Shown piece after piece: positions 9,054-22,419 of a stretch of 64,000 nucleotides of DNA. Position 1 is the first letter of the stretch. Each line of letters starts with the position of its first letter. Made by a program: the position numbers and the translations under genes. The DNA is taken from positions 96,355,668 through 96,419,667 of the forward strand of contig OY740774.1 of the NCBI GenBank assembly GCA_963513935.1, written 5' to 3'. This DNA comes from Aphrophora alni. Lineage: Eukaryota > Arthropoda > Insecta > Hemiptera > Aphrophoridae. Under the pieces are notes generated by a model. The model did not search any database and was not told the origin of the DNA. It saw only the letters and a list, made by a program, of their open reading frames with translations.

Positions 9054-11000
9054 TGTAGCATTCAAACTCCAAAAAAATCCATCCTGCAAAATAAATTTCA
9101 TAAACTCGTTCTCCACATCCAACTTCCGTCGCTTGACAGATGCTGCCACCCGGCGAGATTATCCCAAACTAATGATCATATGACTTTAGAGGGTAAAGTA
9201 CAACGGCAAGACAGCCTATCTTCACTGATACCGGTATGCGAGTCTACCTGTAGTCACACAATGTCTGACATCCATATTTAGCTACGTTAGAGATAAATTT
9301 CTTTCTTGGACTTCAAAATTTCTACCTCAGTTTTTTGGCAATGGTAATCTACAAGTTTTGTGCGTTTTAGTTCTATAATGTTTAGTAAATTTTCGTTTAC
9401 ACGGCACAAGCTTACGTGAACTGCGACAGGATTTTCCAGGTACTCAACCTTACAGATTTTTTCATATTTAAAATTTTGTTAATGCCTTAAAATAATTCAT
9501 TTATTATCATGTATTCTTTAAAATATGTATTTCATGTTTTATTTGATATTCAATGTTCTTTTGAAACTGAATGATTATAAAAATTTACTTTTCTTAAAAC
9601 ATACTTTACAAAATCTTGTAAAGGCACATTTTGAGTTTGGAACAATTATGTGAAATAAGTGCAAACTAATGTTGAACTTTAAATGATCGAAATATCTCAT
9701 TGTACATGTCAAATATAAAACAATTGGAGAAATCTGTTCTAAATCAGAAAATTTCGTTTTACAGACTTGTGCAGTTCCTTGCAAGTCTTATACAAGCTTT
9801 GTTTCAAACAAGTTAAATATATATATATAGAGTTATAATCATCTAAGAAGCTTTTAAGTTCAATCTTAACGAATTTCTGTCATACAATCAATTTTCTTTA
9901 ATTTTGGCAAATAACCAGATATTTTCTTTAATAATGAACATTAATGCTAAAACATGTCTGATTTTGTACAGACACTAAAAAAAACATGTTTTTTGCTATA
10001 GCTAATATGCTGGTAGAAGAAACACAGCGAAAGATCTAGACATGTTTCGTCCTGTTAACAAAACACGTTTTATCCAACATAGCTTCAGTTTCATGTGCAC
10101 AAAAGTGATGTAAAAAAAAAAAAAAAAAAAAAAAAACTAACTTTATAGAACTTTAATTAAACTCATATTGTATATGTGCCTAAAATTTATTTCAGCGAAT
10201 ATGTTTTCATAGAAACATTCTTTTAGATGTAGACTTGTGTAATTAATTATAAAATATATAAAAAATTATTGGGTGGAGCCTGCATGCAAACTTTCGGTCC
10301 TAACAACCTCCCAGAGGTTAGTTTCTAAATTAAAACAATTGACGTCAATTTAAAAATTTAATATTCAAAATTTCCTTCTTTTCTTTTAAAATAAACTACT
10401 CATTTCATAATAAATTCTTTAGCTAAAACATAGATATATTTATTGGCCAATATAGCATTTAAGAAATTTATAAAATAAGTAATATTATGTAACTGTTTTA
10501 GAAAGCTATCATTTCATAAAGTTAAAAGGGGGGGGAATAAAAATCAGTATCTTTTCATCTTTTTTATTTTTGTAATTTTTACATTTAAGGGCATATAATC
10601 TTTTTTTTTGGATTAATTATGATCCTGCTGATTGTTAAGCTGTGCTCATTGTCTTTGTTAAATTTTGTAACGATAAAATATATAAACTAAAAGGGGGGAT
10701 AAATTTTCAGAATCTATTGACTAAATTTTTTTATTTAAATTATAATATTTTGTATTAAGGGCATATAACTTTACTAATTATAAGATTGTTTAATCATAAG
10801 CTGTTTATGATAATTTTGTCTCAGGATGTCTTTCTCAGATGTAAATGTTAAAATCTGAAACGTTGAAATTTCTTTGTTTAAATAAACTTGAGCCTTGTTA
10901 ATCACTAAATTTGTTTTTGTCTTTTTAATTTTTTTTTTAATTTCTAAACATTGTTACCATTTTGGTTCCGCCTTTCTTAAATTTAAGTCCCCTGGTAACA
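9054..11000 (+). repeat. 3' LTR of the Ty3/gypsy element
   Basis: 1947 bp, TGTAGC...GGTAACA. Differences from the 5' LTR seen by eye: one base inserted plus a C/T change near 9320, single substitutions near 9345, 9384, 9400 and 9811, and one T fewer in the T-run near 10938. The A25 run at 10112-10136 has kept its length, which supports a recent insertion. Confidence 0.95.
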
Positions 11001-11004
11001 GTAT
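11001..11004. other. Right target-site duplication (GTAT)
   Basis: Matches 901-904 exactly and abuts the CA end of the 3' LTR. Confidence 0.85.
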
Positions 11005-11311
11005 TATTTATTTATATGTTTGCAACAAAACACCTGGATCTAGATATTATTTTGTAAAATTACAATAATCAAAACTTCGATTTTACTGGTGATTTGCTAT
11101 TTACCAACGTTCTTTATTATTATAGTTTTAAATATTTGAAAATATTGACAAACAAAATTAAGAAAATAATGTTTTGTAACAAATGTATTTATTTAGGACT
11201 AAGTATTATTGAATTATGAAGTAGCCCCAATTTTTATTTTCTACTAATACTTTTTTCTGTTATTCGGTTAATTTTAATTTTATATATAGTTTTAATAATT
11301 TTAAAGGCAAT

Positions 11312-11316
<5 letters not shown>

Positions 11317-11375
<59 letters not shown>
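11317..11375. repeat. (TA)n microsatellite
   Basis: About 59 bp of uninterrupted TA. Confidence 0.95.
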
Positions 11376-11377
<2 letters not shown>

Positions 11378-14208
11378 TCTTTACAATTCAATACTATTTC
11401 TTTACAACAGTTTATAAAATGTTTGTAGGGAAATGTTTTATTACTCAAAGGTTTTATTTTAGTAGTCGTTTAGCTTCGTTACTAATACGCTCATTGTTTA
11501 AATACAATTCAAGTGTGTTATTTTCTAATTTGTTTCAAATCAGACAATACAAATCAGAATAAAGAATTTATTTTTAATTTTTAATTTTTATCTTTTAACT
11601 TATCACTTTACAACTTTGTTTTTGTTTTAACTTTATATTTATAATTTTTAAATTGAATATCTTTTAAAGGAAGTTAATATTTTGAATTTTAACAAGAAAC
11701 AAAAACCATACATATTATTTGTCTAATATCATCTCCTGAATTAAAAACAAATTGTTATTATAGTAAAATAAAATATTAAAATTGAATATTACATATTCGT
11801 TTAAATTTCCTTAAATGAATTTCAGATTTGTAGAGAAATAAGTATTTCTTAAACCGTGGGGTAAATGGTGACGTATTAAAGTTATTTGAAAATAACAGCA
11901 TAACGGATATTGTACATTGCATGACATTCCCAATACTGGTAGAAATAATTTTGTGACTTGTGATTTATCTAGTACTGATGTGTGATGTTATTTTTGTTAA
12001 TCGTAATATTGTAACAAATAACCTTTATATATGACAAAATATATATAATGATAAATAAAGAGTCGCAACATGGAAAATATTTCCAGTTGACGACCATATA
12101 AAGTGCATTGTATATTAAATTTTATTTCCAGATAAACCATTAGGAAAATAACTTGTAAATATAATTATTGCATTTTTTGAATTATCTGTATGAAACCAAA
12201 AGCATTATTAATGTAGTTTCAACAAATATATAGAATATATCAATAAAGAAGTTTTACAATAAATCGGTTTATTGTTATATGTTTTTACAAAGTAAGGAAG
12301 TTGGGTCAAGACATGACTAGAGTTTTATTGATGACAGACAGCGGGAAACTTGGGTGACATATTGGATCGTCTAACAAAAGTAATAATCTGTACTTAGTTC
12401 TTCGTTCTAACAAATGATACTCAGATCATTACTGGAATAAATATAAAGTTTGGTACACTAATTCACGTATATACAATCCATTAAACAAATATGGTAACTT
12501 ATAATTAGTCTATTCCAATTTATTTTAACCTCTGTTAACGTTCTTGCTTTAATAAATATGATAGGTCCATTTGGATTCCGTAATTTGTAGCGTTTATCCC
12601 GAAACATATAACATATGGTACAAAAGGTAGATGAGAACTATAAATGGCACCTAACTCTATATTTCAAACATTTAGAATTAAGAGAAACAAATATTTTTTT
12701 AGAACAATTATATTGCATTTCTAATTACCTAAATTATGTTTGAAAAAGAGAAGAATATTGCTACATTTATACAAATATATCTACAAAGAAACCTACGTCA
12801 TAAAAAAATACTTTTATTCTTTCAATTAACTTTTCTTCTTCTAATTCGTAACAATTGTGAATAAGAGTATAACTTATTAAAAGGTGACTCAATTTGTGAA
12901 AAAGCACATTTGTAGGTGTTGGTAAAGTATAAGATATTTATAAGAATTTTTTAAAGAAAAATGTCAAAGTTTTAATAAAATTAAAATAATAAATCAGGGA
13001 CTTGTGACTTTAAAACGCTGGAATGAAATTATCATAATCCTTGCTTTTAGGTGAATCAATGACTATTGGGTGACTAATTTACATTTTAATTTGCCTTTTT
13101 GTTAATGCACTAGTTATATTAAAATCATTAATAATGAAGAATCGTTATCAATCAGGATTAATGTTGGGTGATTTGAACTAATGGTTTTATCTGAAACTCA
13201 ACTTAAACTAAAATCATTTAATATTTATTATTATTTACAGAAAATACATTGAGTACTATAAATTCACCAACACTACATGTTTACAACAAATAAGTAGCAG
13301 TCACAGTATATATTTAAATTCTTGCAAAATAATAGAAATACATTTATAGACATTTATTTAAATTCATATTTAACTTAAGTCACAAATCTTTTAATATATT
13401 TCTTCTTTTTTTATATTTCGAATATACATGTAACAAAAAAAAACCTTAATTTAAATATTTATTCAATTAGTAAACAGACATATTTAGAAGAAAACTTATT
13501 TAGGTGTTAGTAAAGCGTAAGACTTTTATAGCAATTTGTTAAATTGGGAACTTTAAAATGTCAGACTAAAATTGCTATTATTCTTAATTGCAAAATAACG
13601 AGTAGAGAGTAAGGTAATACGGAAAATTTAAAATTTTCCTTTTATTACAATTACTGCAAAATTTACATAATTTTACATTATTTTAACAAAAAACATCTTA
13701 TCAACTAGATTAGTAATGGACGTTTTTAGACTAGACGTTTTAATTGAAATTCTTCTACAATATATATTTCTTATAATAAAATGAAATTGAATTTTTTGTT
13801 ATTCTGTAACTTTGTTTGACCATTACTTTATTTTTAAATTATAAAATTTTAATGAGATTCCACGATATTATTAGTATTGTACATCATTATTGATTTTCTA
13901 AACTTTGGATATATCAAAATAGTATCATAAAGAATTTATTCATATTTGGTTAATTCAAAACTTGGTATATATCAAGGTACTCTTAACGCTTCAATTATTT
14001 CCTTCGTTTTTCTTTCCTTTGCAAGTTTATGTTAACAGATGCTAAAAAAAGATGATATTATCTTTTAAAAATTGGATTTAAAAAAATTATAACTGGTAGC
14101 ACAACTTATATGTTTAAGTTTCCTTGTGTACTTAGTTAATTACCTAACTAAGATTACTTAGTTAATTAAGAATGAACATTGTATGAAAATTATAGATACA
14201 TCATATAC

Positions 14209-14210
<2 letters not shown>
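11376..14210. other. AT-rich DNA, no gene seen
   Basis: No frame above chance and no splice-framed exon was recognised. A short diverged local duplication is visible: the segment around 12915-12975 ('aggtgttggtaaagtataag...') resembles 13500-13565 ('aggtgttagtaaagcgtaag...'). Confidence 0.5.

Positions 14211-14262
<52 letters not shown>
14211..14262. repeat. Poly-T run, 52 bp
   Basis: Fifty-two consecutive T. Such runs can be the poly-A tail of a retroposed copy on the - strand, but no body is recognisable to its left. Confidence 0.95.
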
Positions 14263-14265
<3 letters not shown>

Positions 14266-17200
14266 GTAATGTGTGTTTTAAATCAATCAAGTATAAAGTT
14301 TTTAATTTTCAATGAGGGGCTTTTCCGTTATATGTAACAAGCTGAAATAGCTAATATTTATTTTCATTTACATCTAAAGATTTTGTATTTTTGTTTGATT
14401 TTAAAATTCACTTGCTGGAATCACTTTCTTACATTGATTGCATTGAATATTCAATGCAACGATGATATTCTGGAACTCTTTTTATATTCAGAATAAATTC
14501 TATCTTTATTACTTGAACTTCATTGGATGTTTAAAAAAAAGTAAAAATACGATATACAAGTGTGGATCAAAAACGATTTAATTTTGAAGAAAACAAATTT
14601 AGGCCTATATAATAAGAAATTAATTCCCAATAATTATTTTACATTTTTCAATATTTTTAATCATTTTGTGATAATACCATAGAATAGTTCAACAAATTAG
14701 GTATAAATTAATTAAGTGTAGCTTCAAAATTTAGATTTTGAAAAAGTAAAATCTGAGATTTTAACTTTAAAATTTTTAAGATCATAATAATATTGTTGAA
14801 AATTTAATAATGACATTTTTAACTAATAAAACATTAAGAAAAATAAATTATGATAAAAAGAGAAAGACAGATTCATTTGTTAAAATTATTACATATTATA
14901 TGTTTATTTAGAATAAATAATAAATTTCAACGATTAAATATACGTGTAGGGAATATTTATCACATTATGGAATCATTATGCACGTTTTAAATTGTAACTT
15001 TGAGTAAGTCGTAGACTAAAATCCACATTAAATTGTGAAAAAAAAACTTAGTGTTACTATCTATTGTTTATTTTGAAAAAAGTAAATTTTGTCACTTTAA
15101 GATTAAATATCAGGTATTACTCGTATTTCCCTACTAACACGACATCCTTGTAGTTTATATAAACTCATCATTTCCATTTTTAAAAAGAGCCTTATTGTCA
15201 TAATGCTCAAGAGTTCATAATTTACTAACATTTACACTTCTGTTTTCGGTGCTAATTTTTTGTTCCGCTAAGACTTATAGTTGTAGTTTTAGTAAAACGT
15301 TTGCGAAACATAGAAACTACTAACTTACAATTTTCTTAGTAATTTTATTTATTAGTAACATATGGTTTATTTTATTCTCCTCTGTTCCTCTGGAGGCTGT
15401 TACAATATAAATAAGAAAATCTTATATGTTATCATTTACTTATAAAGAATGAAAGATTAGAATGTAGTGAAAAGACTCCTCGCCATCTAATAATGTAAGA
15501 AATCGAAGAGATCGGGATTTGTTCAAACGAGACTTAGTAGAAGAAACCCGATCAAGAGCATTTATTTCTTCAATCGATGATTGACGTTTTAAGCTTTTAA
15601 GTGTTACTCACTTCATATACACTTATTTTATTGCTACATGTTCATTTTCAAATCGAAGTTATTACAAAAAATCCTTTCTTACATTACTTTATATTTTAAA
15701 GAACTCATTGATTTATCGATAAGAACTTAATAACGGATTATTTCTCCAAAAAAATGTTACAATTAATGTCACACTATCACAGCAATAACTATTTAACTTC
15801 AATATGGTGGAAAATTAAAAAAAAAAAAAAAAAAGATCAATATTTAACTTTTATTAACTCTTTTTACTGATTTACTTCGTTCAATAATTGGTTTACGTGT
15901 TTCATATTAATAGCGTATTTAAAGTGAAATAATACATAGCATGTCAGATTTATAAAATAAACCACTAAAGTCTTATAATTCTAGTCGAGAAAGCGTTTTT
16001 CCTTTTCCTGCCGAAGCACAATAAAACAATTTTAACGACGTGACATTTACCTCCCAATTCGTTCTAATACTATTTCTATTGGGTCCATTTACCTTCAATG
16101 CTCAATGCAAACCATGACTTTTATTGTTTTTTTTTGTGACTTTAAATGTAATTGTCAAATTTTTTTAAGTGGATGGTAGGTGATTGACAACGATTCTTTA
16201 TATTTTTAGCTAACCTTTTTATATTTTCCATGTATAATCTCTTGCATTAATTTGGAACTAAGTTCACCTCTTTCGCGGCAAATGTTTTAAATCTATATTC
16301 AAGAACTTGAAACACACACACATACACATAAATATTAGTACAAATTTCATCATTAATAAACATAGAGGAAACTTGTATTTCCAAGTCGGAATGTTTAATA
16401 CTAATAACTATAATTATATTATCTGTAACATATTATTTTTGTCATTTTAAAACAGAATATAAAGACATAGCTTATCTCCCATATTTAAACTTTGTATTTA
16501 ATCAAAACTAAATGAAAAATATATTGCCGATAAAATCAATTCTCCCTTTAATTTCCTATTATCTATTCGGTTTACAGATCTGTGAAAAACTGATATTTAA
16601 ATGTTCGTAACATGAGATTTGTAAACACGAACTAAATTATTTAAACACTAACTAAATCTTGACTCAGATACATCTTGTCAGATTAATGTTTGTCTTCATA
16701 AAAAGTGCAATGAAATTCTTTTAACTTTTGGTCGTGTGTTTGTTCTAATTTATTACGACTTCCCTAAATTATTACATAATTACACATTAATGGGTAAGGC
16801 ACATTTTAGGAATTTTTGGCCATAAATATTACTTATTTCTTCCTAAGGCGATCTTCTTTCCCATACTATTTTTCTTTTTACCCCCCCCCCCGTAAGAAAA
16901 TACCTAACCTCCTAATAATAGATTCCAAGTTGCATTTTCACTGTAGCTCTCAATCAGCCATAGCTCCCTTGCGATATCGTTTGCTAGAAGTAAACTAAAA
17001 TACAACTTCTTGGAATCGAAGTAAATTGCTTAATGATTGAATTCAATTAAATATTAAACTAACAACTCTTTTCAAAATATCGAACACTTTTATAAGTAAA
17101 ATGTAAATATATTTTGCATTAGAAATTTACACAAAACTTAAAATACAGGTACGTTGACAACATGCTTGAATAGGCACAAGGATTACTGACTCCAATCACC

Positions 17201-18279
17201 ATGTGCAGAAGGGGTTTGGGTGACATAACTACCGAAAGGCAAGTCAGGTTACAGGACCGATTGAATACGTGGTGGGGAAGGGTTGTAATGTACATAAGTT
17301 TCTTAAGTACTTGTTTTAAATATTTAAGTCAGCAACAAGGTTAATTTGTTTTAACTAATAGAATAGGGATAGGGGCAGAGTTATCACTTCAGAGTTCCAC
17401 GTGGTTATATATTAAAGTCCTCAGTAGCCTAAGGGAATATAAAACAATAAACATTAGAGTTCCAGAAAGTGTACACTAGAAAAAAAACTGCTTTTAAATT
17501 ATCTTCAAATGATTGTCGTTGTTTTTAGGTGGTTTCACTTGTTTTATCGGTGTTAGCCATTAAAGTTGTCAAAACCTATTCAAAGAAGCCGAGAGGAACA
17601 TAGGGGGAAATTACGGTTTACAGGCTTCATAGTATTGAAAAATGGCTTCACAGTTTTTATGGTTTTGCGTTTTTCGCGGTTAGGTGCTAGAATTTTTAAG
17701 CCCTTTCTTTAGCGAGCACCTAGAAGCCGATTGAAACACACGTGCCTAATGTTAAATATGTAGGCTTTATACTTCTTAAGAAATGATAATTAGGGTTTAT
17801 CGCCGTCAGGTGTAACAAACATTTTCCAAACGACTTTTTTAATGAGCAAGTAGAAAAAGAAGAGGTACATAAGTGTCAAATTTGAATTTTTCTATTTAAG
17901 TATTTTGACGAGTTATTTATAATTTTGAATAATATTAAAACATTAAAGAGCTATATATGGTAAGCTATTTATTTAGTGTTTTGTTAGTTCATTTCGTTAA
18001 AATCAAAACTTTTTTTATAAGTAATATACAAATATTCTTACTTGTAGTAATGTCAAAGTTGATAAGAAACATCATGTGACTGAGTTTATAACTTACTCAG
18101 ACACAATATTCAATGCAATACGAGCAGATCTTTACATTGTAATGCATGAACGTTTGTTTCTTTTGACTTGTCGCATATTTTAAACTGTACAGATAAATCA
18201 CGGGGTCTTGTTTCAAACGGGGTAGTTTTCAATATTAATCACAATATAATATAAGTTCGGTTAAGATTCAGTCGAACAT
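14263..18279. other. AT-rich DNA with a slightly GC-richer patch at 17.15-17.85 kb, no gene seen
   Basis: Most of it is featureless. A C11 run lies near 16880, and 15822-15834 is A-rich. The patch 17150-17850 is richer in G and C and holds an inverted TAGGTGCT/AGCACCTA pair about 35 bp apart near 17682-17732, but gave no recognisable protein on either strand. Confidence 0.45.
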
Positions 18280-18480
18280 AGTGCCAAGAGGAATTGTTCC
18301 TTTGTTTGAACTTATCTTGTCGCTGCTGTCTCGCATTTGAAGGATTTAGAGCAATTCTATTCCGGTCTACTGCACTTTACAAGATAGAAGACGGAAATCA
18401 AAGTAACATTCATACTGGCTGGATTCGATCTTATTAAATACCAAAGTTTTGTTTGTGCTTATCTTATAACTGTTATAAAA
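18280..18480. repeat. Dispersed repeat family X, copy 1
   Basis: The stretch with 'gaagacggaaatcaaagtaac...tactggctggattcgatc' aligns with 28620-28720 ('gaagacggaagtcagagtaat...tactgactggattggatc'). The family continues in other copies at 23.6, 26.4 and 28.9 kb. No coding potential or terminal structure was recognised. Confidence 0.6.
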
Positions 18481-20906
18481 TTACAATGTATATATGTCTC
18501 ATATATAAGACTACAAACAAAAAAAAAACAAATAATATATCATGTGAAGTATGAAATTAACAGAATTTATAAGTTGGTGACAAATTAAATAAATTATTAT
18601 CATATATAACAATTATTGACATATTTCATAAATGATTAAACTTCAAGCTTGTATATTATTAAATAGATTTGGTACTTATAATTTTAACTATATGAATTAT
18701 CAAAATGTATTGGAAAAAAATTAATTTTGATAGAAAAATTAGTTATGTCAAAAGTTAATGTCAAAAGTGGTAGACATTAGATGTATTCATTTAAATCTAT
18801 ATAAACATTCATCAGAATAGTGAGGTTTTAGAACACACACATTATCTTCCAACGAATTTTGTCACGTGACTTTTTCTTCATACAACATCATGAATTGACC
18901 TGTTAGTTCCATACTTTTTTAAGAACACCAAAATAAAAATACAACATATTATAATTTTGTTTATGAAATTCTTGACATATCTACAAGTATCATTTTATAT
19001 TTCACTTGATAAGATTTAAACTGTGTACAAAATTATATTTATAAGCATTTAGTTATTATATTGTACATATAACACTATTTAAAAAAACATATCAACTTCT
19101 AGTAAAACTGTAATAAATTCATGGTTCTCTTTCAATTGTTTGTTAAAAGCTTTAACAATAAACCATAAAATAATAAAAATATCTTTTTGTATATTCCAAT
19201 AAAAAAAAGAAATTAAAAAAATAATAATGATAAGGAAAGTAGATGATTTTGTAATTTGAGAATCATATTTATTACGTAATATGCATAAATGACTAATAAA
19301 ACAACAAATTTTATTACCTTACAACCAACAAGCAATTATAATCGATAAAAACAAACGTTACATAGCAATCATTTTTTAAAGATATAAATTGAATCTAAGT
19401 GAGCAGATTTCTCGAAGCTAAATTTTGCGTGAAATTATTTCCTAAAAATTAAATGGGTATTTTATAAGTTGTTTCTTTACTTCTTATGGAAACAAATATA
19501 TTAGTTTCGTCACGGAAAACATAGCTTAATTAAGAAATTCGCCATCATGTAAAATTACCTACATGTATTTACATTCGTAACCCTAGATTAAATTGATACC
19601 ATCCATTAGAAAATCGTTACCAGGATGTAACAAGAAACTGTTTGAAACCAGCATTCATTAAAATTTCACTGCAAATACGAGCTTTGTTAAGCAGACAGAT
19701 ACCTTTGGCAAAATTTGTTTAATAAATAAATTGTTTATATTGAGTCTGTTTGTTTATATTGCTGAAACGTGTTTGTTGTCTCTCTGCCGAGAACAGTATT
19801 GTTTCTAATAGCAACAGAAACACTGTTATTTAATTAAATTTTGACCATATTGGATGTTCAAATTTTATATTATATTAGACTAAATTTACCTGAATTCAAA
19901 AGTAAAATAATTTAAGATAAATTTCTTGTTGCCATTCCATTTTATCTGACATATTTGACATGGATTAAACCGAAAAATACAATCATTTGTACATAAAATT
20001 AATTACAAGCAATGTTTCGTGAAATAAACTCCGTTTTCAATCAAACTAGAACATGTAAAAAGCGAAAATCATTTACCGTGTCTGGCTGTTTTATCAATAT
20101 AATATTTGCCTTTCATGTGACTTGAGGATTTACTAAATTACTTTGTTACATTGATTGCTCTAGCCTGCTATCAGGCTGAGATTCCCTACTTGATACAGTT
20201 TAGTTTTAAATTCCAACATGCACTCGTTATCTGAGCTATGATGGAATCGTTTGATTTTTTTCTATTAAAGTATAAAATCCCACTTGATAACTGGAGTTGA
20301 TTTATGCTTCAGAAACGTCACTACTCATGTGACGAAAATTTCAGCTGTAACCATTACAATAACATAACAAACGTTATTATTGAAATAAATATTAGTAATT
20401 AATATTACTGACAAAAGCTGTTGTAAAATCGTTTTACTTAAATCTTCCACTACGTTCAGCGTTTAAGCTTTCATAAGTAATAATAAAGGTAAAAGGTTAT
20501 TCGACGTCAAAGTAATTCGAACTATTCTTGAACGGTGACCACAAGCGCCTGTGACATTCTTGTGTAGCAGTGAAATTTCATTCTGTTCACTTTAGAAACA
20601 ATGTAAACTACCTTCTATATTATTTTCTAAAATGTGTTACTACTTTTATAATAAACTATTCTGCTTTATCAATGATGATTTATAAGAAATATCAAAATAT
20701 ATTTCATATTATATATTACTCCATGTAATATATCACCTTATGTAGTAACAACTGTATATATTGTAATGTATATTTTTTTAAAGTAAAAATTAATTTAATT
20801 AATTTTAATATTTTGATTATTTTTAATTAAAATATAGTTACTTGAAAAAAGGAAACAACGAGGAATTGTACATTTAAAGTACCTATATTAATTAGTGCAT
20901 TTTTTT
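18481..20906. other. AT-rich DNA, no gene seen
   Basis: No convincing frame. A small CGTCAC/GTGACG hairpin occurs near 20318-20336 and is probably coincidental. Confidence 0.5.
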
Positions 20907-21198
20907 AATTTCTTTACAAATCACAATTATTTATTTAACAGTTATAAAAAATTATTTTACAATCACAAACTTTTTTTTTATACTGTTGTATGTCATTTGA
21001 TATTCTTCGCGTTTACTTTAATAAAATTGAAAAATTATAGAATGTAATTTTAATTAAAACGAAAGGTAGCAATATACATATTTAAATTTAAATATATGTT
21101 TAAGTTTTAATTAAAAAATTTTAACAGTATCAAAAAAAAAGTTTGTGATTGTAAAATATTTTTTATAACTGTTAAATAAATAATTGTGATTTGTAAAG

Positions 21199-21203
<5 letters not shown>
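20907..21203. mobile_element. MITE-like element with 81-bp terminal inverted repeats
   Basis: Arms 20907-20987 and 21123-21203 are near-perfect reverse complements, with one or two indels or mismatches. They enclose about 135 bp of AT-rich DNA. Total length 297 bp, no coding capacity. A (TA)n microsatellite abuts the right end, so the target duplication cannot be read. This fits a non-autonomous DNA transposon; no known family is recognised. Confidence 0.65.

Positions 21204-21239
<36 letters not shown>
21203..21239. repeat. (TA)n microsatellite
   Basis: About 36 bp of TA directly adjoining the MITE-like element. Confidence 0.9.
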
Positions 21240-21244
<5 letters not shown>

Positions 21245-21585
21245 TTATATATTTAAATTGATCTTATTGTGAAACATTTCTATCAAATTTTAAAGACAGA
21301 TATTATTTTATTACTACAGATTGCAGGATATGCAGTTGACATGTTACTTATCTAACAATAATAAGACTTTAAAAGCAAACCTTTGACATATATGATTAGT
21401 GTACGTAATTGTAGATACGTAATAATTTGTTAATTGAAAAAGTTACAAATTTTCAAATAAGTTATCATTGGTGAATTAACTACAAAAACTAGTTAGATAT
21501 CGCCCTCGCTTTGAAATATTGAATGGTACGGTGACATAGAACTTGGAAGCCACGAAACGCAATTAGTCACAATAATAAAACAAAA

Positions 21586-21616
21586 TATATAAAGTTAATA
21601 TTTACTTGCATATCAG
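21586..21616 (+). promoter_or_regulatory. Candidate core promoter: TATA box and initiator
   Basis: TATATAAAG (21586-21594) is followed by an arthropod-like initiator TCAGG with its A at 21615, about 27-29 bp downstream, which is the expected TATA-to-start spacing. A TATA-like string alone is common in such AT-rich DNA; the case rests on what follows it. Confidence 0.35.
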
Positions 21617-21686
21617 GTCCAGAGACATAGAGATATTATTACAACATCAAGATGAAGGGCTCACAGATTCAGGAGGTCTTGCAGAG
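21617..21686 (+). CDS. Candidate first exon (short coding start) of an unknown host gene
   Basis: After a 35-nt leader, ATG at 21652 in context CAAG-ATG opens 11 codons (MKGSQIQEVLQ) plus two bases, ending at a strong donor CAGAG|GTAAGA (21687). The composition is less AT-rich than its surroundings. The peptide is not hydrophobic, so it is not a signal peptide. A 22-nt candidate exon 23520-23541 would join in phase. The alternative reading, with 'tatcag' at 21611-21616 as an acceptor, would make this an internal exon. No protein family is recognised, and coincidence cannot be excluded. Confidence 0.3.
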
Positions 21687-22251
21687 GTAAGAGATTATTG
21701 ACGTAATTACTTGTACTAACATAACCAAAGCAAGATTCCCTTTTTTTATTGTTATTTTCTTACATAAATAATGTATTAGGTGCGTTCAAAATGGTGTTGG
21801 AACAAATTCCATAATCACAAGATGTGGATTATTCATAATAAGGTACGTCTTTAACAAAATAGAAGCAAAGATTCAATACGTATGCTTTAATGTAAATTTA
21901 CCTATTTTGTTTAAACTTTCTTTGATACAAATCACAACTGAAACACTTATTGTAAGATCACTGATACAAATTTTAAAAATAGTATCTAGTATTATGTGGT
22001 TTTTTTTCCATTTAAATTTATTTTGTCGGATTCACCAATTTTAAAATGGAAATAATGTTGTTCATTTTAATATAGATAAAAACAATTACAATACATAATT
22101 TTAATATATATCTGTAACTTCAAGGCAGCACTTATAATGTTTCAGTTTAGAATTTGCATTTGCTAAAGAAAAACAAATTGTATATGTATGTTGAATTTCT
22201 TTATATAAACACAAATTTGTGTATAAACAATTCAGATTACATTGAAAATTC
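21687..22251. other. AT-rich DNA, no gene seen
   Basis: Would be intron if the exon at 21617-21686 is real. Nothing else recognised. Confidence 0.5.
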
Positions 22252-22419
22252 ATAAAATAAGCACTAAGCTACAGTTTCAAATGTATTTATTAACTTATTT
22301 AGCTACAATTGTTTCGCCTTGCGGCATCTACATTAGCCCGTAGATGCCGCAAGGCGAAACAATTGTAGCTAAATAAGTTAATAAATACATTTGAAACTGT
22401 AGCTTAGTGCTTATTTTAT
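22252..22419 (+). repeat. Perfect 79-bp inverted repeat (snapback) with hammerhead-like core
   Basis: Arms 22252-22330 and 22341-22419 are exact reverse complements around a 10-nt loop. The right arm starts inside a hammerhead-like fold: TTAGC (stem I), CCGTAGA in place of CTGATGA, T, GCC-GCAA-GGC (stem II), GAAA, a self-complementary ACAATTGT, then A and GCTAA (stem I). Two core bases differ from the active consensus. The perfect arms imply a recent duplication or a repair event. As RNA this is a long hairpin that could feed small-RNA processing. Confidence 0.85.

Larger units (their letters stand above)
905..11000 (+). mobile_element. Complete Ty3/gypsy LTR retrotransposon
   Basis: This 10,096-bp element has two 1947-bp LTRs (TG...CA), a GTAT target duplication, a primer-binding site, gag, a middle frame, pol in the order protease, reverse transcriptase, RNase H, integrase, and a G-rich polypurine tract just before the 3' LTR. 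That domain order is the Ty3/gypsy (Metaviridae) order. By eye the LTRs differ at about five substitutions and two single-base indels, and all pol motifs are intact, so the copy is young and may be autonomous. No envelope-like frame follows pol. The three sense frames are joined by two successive -1 shifts, described in their own entries. Confidence 0.95.

Noticed and set aside
8301..9072. Possible envelope or accessory gene after pol
   Set aside because: No sense frame of useful length, no signal peptide or membrane segment; antisense frames look random.
17682..17732. TAGGTGCT/AGCACCTA inverted pair as an operator or transposon end
   Set aside because: Only 8 bp, no second copy and no element body recognised.
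20310..20345. GAAACGTC next to a CGTCAC/GTGACG hairpin as another hammerhead
   Set aside because: No CTGANGA block in the required position.
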